This document shows positions 59,908 through 64,000 of a DNA stretch of 64,000 nt, piece after piece. Origin of the DNA: Saccharum officinarum (lineage: Eukaryota; Streptophyta; Magnoliopsida; Poales; Poaceae); NCBI GenBank assembly GCA_020631735.1, contig CM036231.1:1639831-1703830 (forward strand). The letters are read 5' to 3'. The translations under genes were made by a program, and so were the position numbers. How positions within the stretch are numbered: position 1 is the first letter of the stretch; each line of letters begins with the position of its first letter. The notes under the pieces were generated by a model that had not been told where the DNA came from, searched no databases, and was given only the letters and a program-made list of their open reading frames with translations.

Positions 59908-62900
59908 CTAACTACATGCCGGGGCATTGAAATGTGAAATGCGAGCGAACACGATGGAGTACGGCGCCACAGCGATGGGCTGTGCTGCGTCCACCTTGAC
60001 AGCCTCCAGTGTCGGGATGTTCCCTGCCGCGTCGGTGGCCAACGCTCTGCCGTTCAGCAGCATGACCTGGCTCCTCAGGTTGCCGTCCTTGGGGGTGAGA
60101 TGGTACTCGTCTCTCACGGCGCCGGCCGCCTCGTCGACGCCGGTGAAGCTGGGGTCGTGGACGTGCCGGAACTTCCTGCCACCGACGTGCTTCCTTGCGC
60201 CATGCTTGTGCGCCGCCACGGCCCCTTGGGTCGTCACCGTCACTGAGACCTGGGCCGTCGTGTTGCCGCTGAGGTTGATCAGTAGTAGAGTGATTCCTGG
60301 CTGGACGAAGAGGACGCACACAGGGTAAAGATCGAGCGTGAATTCTCTAGGAGATGGAGTTTTTTTTTGTTGTTGCCGATGTGATGATGTTGCTGATGAA
60401 AAGGGAGAATTGCTTACTGAATCTTTTGCGCAGTGCGCATATGCACGGATCTTGTTCGTGCCGCTGAATGTTGTTGCTAGAACTTTGGTTCCCATGAGGC
60501 GATGCCACAGTAAAGCACTGCACAAAAAGTTGGGAGGAATTCTGTCATTGAAGTGACAAATCGGCAACTTTGTTTTTCTTTTTTGTTCTGGAAGATCAAC
60601 TTTTTTAGCAATTGGGGGTAGTTCTATGCATTTAGGACAAAGGATTGTATCTTGTTCGAGCATCCAATCTTCTTGTACTCCAGCACAAGACAAGTTCTTT
60701 TCGTCGGTACAAGGCTAAGTTTTTCGTCTAGTGTTTATACCTACTATACTTGTTTAGCCATTAAGAACATTATGTATTTTTACCTGTAATAGTCAGGGTT
60801 TGGTTGGAACGTTGTGGTATTTAGCAGGCCGTAGTTGCCACCAATCAAACTCTGTCTGCAGTAGCTCTTTGTGTCATATTTTGCTGACATCCCAAGCTGA
60901 TCTAAAAACCTTAAAAAAAAACACCACCAAAACGAGCTCAAAAACATGTCCCAGCTACAGAATTCAACACCGGAAAACTTGTTGACTTACCAGAAGCTGA
61001 ACACAAATGCATCAGTGACAAGGTGCCGTCCGCTGTTGTAAGCACCTCCAGCTTCCCCAACCCATGCGACAGTCGATGTTCCTGCGGATTTCAGCATCCC
61101 CTGAAGATTGCTGAATGTGCCTATCATTCCGTCGAGGGTTGATGGATTGAGGATCTTGTCAATCAGATGTGTGTCCTTTCCTGCGATGTTCAGTTCAGCA
61201 CATTGTTTTTCAGTCTCTGTATGCATCAACCAAATTATCCGCGAGTAAATAGCTGTGAAGTATACCTGGTCCTAAATTGTAAATGTGGTGGGTGATCACA
61301 TTCAGTAGATTTGGCTTGGTCTTGACAATAAGTTGGCTAAACCAGGTTTGGTCAAAGAATCCTCCAGGAGCAAGCACCAATGGTTTTGATGGATTGATTC
61401 GGTATATGTCGTCGATTAGTTTTTTTAGGGCGATCACATCTGCAGCATATTGGTCCGCGCCAACTCGAGTTCCAACTCCAGTACCACTAAGTTCATTTCC
61501 TGCAATTTTGTTTGAAATTAGCTAGTGACTCTAATTTTTTTGGAGAATTATTTTCAAAATTGCGGGACCCATAATGTTATTTATTATTAGGTACAAAAGC
61601 TGTGGATAATTCAGAAATTGGTATTAGGCAGCCTAACCACACATGCTACTGTCCTAAAGATTGGACATGTCACATGTCAACATCAATAATTTCAGAAAAC
61701 TAGAGAACACTGAAAAGATGTTTGGACAGAAACTCTAGCCCTTCTCTGGAAATAGATAGACATACTGAAAAGAGCCTTTCAGAAACAAGTTATGCATTAA
61801 AAATTCTCACTTTGAGACCAGACATATGAATAGAGACATACTGAAAAGATGTTTTTTTTTTCAGAAAAACTCTAGCCCTTCTCTGAAAGTAGATAGACAT
61901 ATGTAAAGAGACTTTCAGAAACAAGGTATACATCATTAAAAATTCTCACTTTCAGACCAGACAGTAGGGGCATTTCGAAACAACTAGCATGATAAAATGC
62001 ACAATAAAACAACATACCAAGCTCCCATCCATGAATTCGGTAGCCCTTGTTTGCGGTATACCGAATCAGTGACGCCGCATTGGTGTAATCCCATGGCCCT
62101 CCCACGGATCCATCCGGCAACGGAACCCGGCCATTCAGCGCGTTGAGCCCGAACACAATCTTGGCACTGCAACACCGCCCGATGAATTTCTCATAGCCCA
62201 AAGAGGAGCGGAGAACTGAAAATTCAGTGGCTGGAATGGCGCTGAAAACTCACCCAGATTTCTGGAAGAAGGCGTTGAGCTCGTCCCACCTGCGCAGAGG
62301 CAGGCAGCCCTGCGTGAAGCCGTGCATCTCCGACACGTTCTTGGCGAACGGCGCGCACGGCCGCCCGCCGAGGTCCGCGGTGCCGTACACCACCTTGTCC
62401 TGCAGCGACCCTCCCAGGCGGAGCACCAGCGGCGGCGAGAAGGCTGAAACAAAAATTCACCACAGCATTGGCAAAGAAGCTACTGGGATGCATGGGATTG
62501 GGAGAACCCTCGATGGAGCGGAGCGGCCACGGGCCACGGCCGGTCGTCGGTCGCCTACCTCTGACGGCATTGAGCAGGACCTTGTTGGAGAGATCCTGCG
62601 CGAGAGGAGACGACAGACAGAAACTGCGCGTCAGCCAGCTGAGCTCGCGCGGCGTGTCCTTGGCTTGGACCACGAACAAACAGGGTCTTAATTACGCGGC
62701 CGTGCCGTCAGTCGTGAGTGACTCACTCACCAGGTTGAGCAGGCCGGCGCGGCCCCAGGCGCAGGTGCCGTAGTCGCACTTGTCCGGCGGCCACCAGTCC
62801 AATGTCGCGCACACGAAGTCCTCCCCGGTCGCCGCGACGGCGCGCCGCGCATCGACGGTGACCACCGCCGGCTGCCCGGCCGCCGCTGCGCCGCCCGGCC

Positions 62901-62973
62901 GCAGCAGCAGCGCGGCCAGGAACCAGAGACCGCCGAGGAGCCGGCCCAGCTGCTGCGTCCCCGCGGCGGCCAT
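59908..62973 (-). CDS. Heparanase-like protein, glycoside hydrolase family 79 (9 exons)
   Basis: The exons on the minus strand are 62973-62731, 62595-62559, 62443-62254, 62166-62018, 61499-61266, 61180-60991, 60909-60784, 60517-60418 and 60300-59908. All have GT-AG junctions and matching phases, for 553 aa. The N-terminus has a hydrophobic signal peptide ([16 protein letters not shown]), so the enzyme is secreted or cell-wall/vacuolar. [13 protein letters not shown] marks the first part of the TIM barrel. The acid/base Glu is in GNELSG (about 209) and the nucleophile Glu in WVGEAGG (about 327). [12 protein letters not shown] and the beta-sandwich tail follow. Plant GH79 proteins act on glucuronic acid residues of arabinogalactan proteins or glucuronides such as baicalin; the substrate here is not determinable. 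It looks intact and is convergent with the pyrophosphatase gene. Confidence 0.95.
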
Positions 62974-63075
62974 GCCAACTCGTGGACCGACCCCGGCGAC
63001 CGGGGGAAGAAACCGAGCAATGCCTTCAGAGAGCAGAGTGGAGCAGTGTCGCGGCTGAGCCTAGTGCTGTAGTCC

Positions 63076-63077
<2 letters not shown>

Positions 63078-63110
<33 letters not shown>
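63078..63110. repeat. Uninterrupted G33 tract (C33 in the gene's sense) just upstream of the heparanase-like start
   Basis: A run of 33 G on the plus strand lies about 105 bp upstream of the minus-strand ATG, preceded by CCCC. It could form a G-quadruplex on the template strand. Such long runs are also a common sequencing or assembly artefact, so the true length is uncertain. Confidence 0.8.
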
Positions 63111-63699
63111 CTGGGAGTGGAGAGCACGCGGGAGGAGGACGCTGCTGCTGCCCACCCGCACCTCGGCTAAAATAGTAAATGCTACACGCCAATGCATGGA
63201 GGCAAGCGGCAGAGGCCAGCCAGAGTGTGGAGCGGGGATCGGAGCCTGACAGCGCGTCGCGGGTCGCGGGACACCTCCACCGTGCGATGGAGACTTGGAC
63301 CACTGCTATTCCGAGCTCGCGGGATCCTGTCCATGCACAGTGCGTGACGCGGTAAGCTCGCTCGGCGGCCTGGCGGTGGCGGGCCGGCGAAGTCGGTTTT
63401 TTCCGTTAGCGGTTGGCGCGCGGGCGCTGAGCTCACCACATACAGTGATACGGCTCAGGTTTTGACCGGGGATCGGCGCGACTGGGTGAGGCCGATGGGT
63501 TCTTTGGGGTGAGCCACGGGTCACCGTGGTGGGCAGCAGGAGTAATAAAAAGGCGCTACTCCAGGGGATCCATCCGCCGTGTTGTCTTGTTGCTGCAGAG
63601 CAGAGGCGCAGGCTCCATCGCCCGGCCCGGCACGGCATGGCACGGTCCCCTGCTTGCTTTCTTTGTTTCCTAGCACTTTTAGTTCTCAAAAAATGCTAA
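63111..63699. other. Promoter-proximal region of the heparanase-like gene
   Basis: Moderately GC-rich. It should contain the minus-strand promoter, but I cannot choose a TATA box. ORFs on both strands are chance. Confidence 0.35.
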
Positions 63700-63997
63700 G
63701 GGCCTGTTTAGATCTCAAATATTTCCCCAAATTCCACTATGCAAAAAGAAGATTCCCTTACTTTAAAAAAAAGAAGATTCCTCATCACATCAAAATGTCG
63801 ACACATGCATGGAGTACTAAATGTAGATGAAATCAAAAACTAATTGCACAGTTTTGTTGTACTTTGCGAGACGAACATTTTGAACCTAATTAGTCAATGT
63901 TTGGACAATTTTTACCAAATAAAAACAAAATACTACAGTGCTCTACAGTAGTGAACAGTGAATCCGCCGCCCCCAAATTGGGCAACTAAACACGGCC
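63700..63997. mobile_element. Tourist-like MITE
   Basis: The termini are GGGCCTGTTTAGAT and, reverse-complemented, GGCCGTGTTTAGTT. TAA lies at 63697-63699 and 63998-64000. The interior (ACACATGCATGGAGTACTAAA, CATTTTGAACCTAATTAGTC) is of the 27029-27271 family. It is about 298 bp and non-coding. Confidence 0.88.
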
Positions 63998-64000
63998 TAA

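Overview
The window is nuclear DNA from a grass, most likely Andropogoneae (sorghum, sugarcane, Miscanthus or maize group). The evidence is spliced GT-AG genes of plant type, Tourist- and hAT-type MITEs characteristic of this group, Sirevirus-like Ty1-copia LTR elements, and a plant Helitron carrying both RepHel and RPA genes. No prokaryotic or organellar features are present.

Layout. Positions 1-3015 hold the 5' end (leader, primer-binding site and a 2.8 kb LTR) of an LTR retrotransposon on the minus strand. Four cellular genes can be reconstructed exon by exon with consistent phases: a 2-oxoglutarate/Fe(II) dioxygenase (5443-6801, minus, 357 aa), ribosomal protein L23A/uL23 (10589-11605, minus, 152 aa, with a leader intron and a telo-box/site II promoter), a vacuolar H+-pyrophosphatase (54186-58771, plus, 763 aa), and a heparanase-like GH79 glycosidase (59908-62973, minus, 553 aa). 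The last two are convergent.

Between L23A and the pyrophosphatase lie about 40 kb of mobile DNA. First comes a Helitron whose 3' hairpin and CTAG end lie at 26876-26908. It carries a 159-aa ORF of unknown function, a seven-exon RepHel gene (about 1547 aa, broken only by a 1-nt shift in a G run) and a fully open 12-exon RPA70-like gene (560 aa). Second is a Russian-doll nest, every layer of which is bounded by perfect target-site duplications. An outer LTR-like element (30717-52224, TSD GGCAG) was hit by a solo LTR (32352-48570, TSD AGGTC). That LTR in turn received a complete Sirevirus-type copia element (33921-46962, TSD GTTAC; gag, pol and an env-like ORF) and a small hAT element (47633-48355, 8-bp TSD).

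The LTR at the left edge is a second copy of the solo-LTR family and preserves the empty sites for both inner insertions. Both LTR families carry a dense array of palindromic CGCGTCCGG/CCGGACGCG motifs just upstream of the TATA box. MITEs are scattered through the remaining intergenic space. The main finds are the Helitron with its unexplained extra ORF, the shared LTR motif array, a 150-bp duplication that copies a splice acceptor and part of an exon in the pyrophosphatase gene, and a G33 tract in the heparanase leader.
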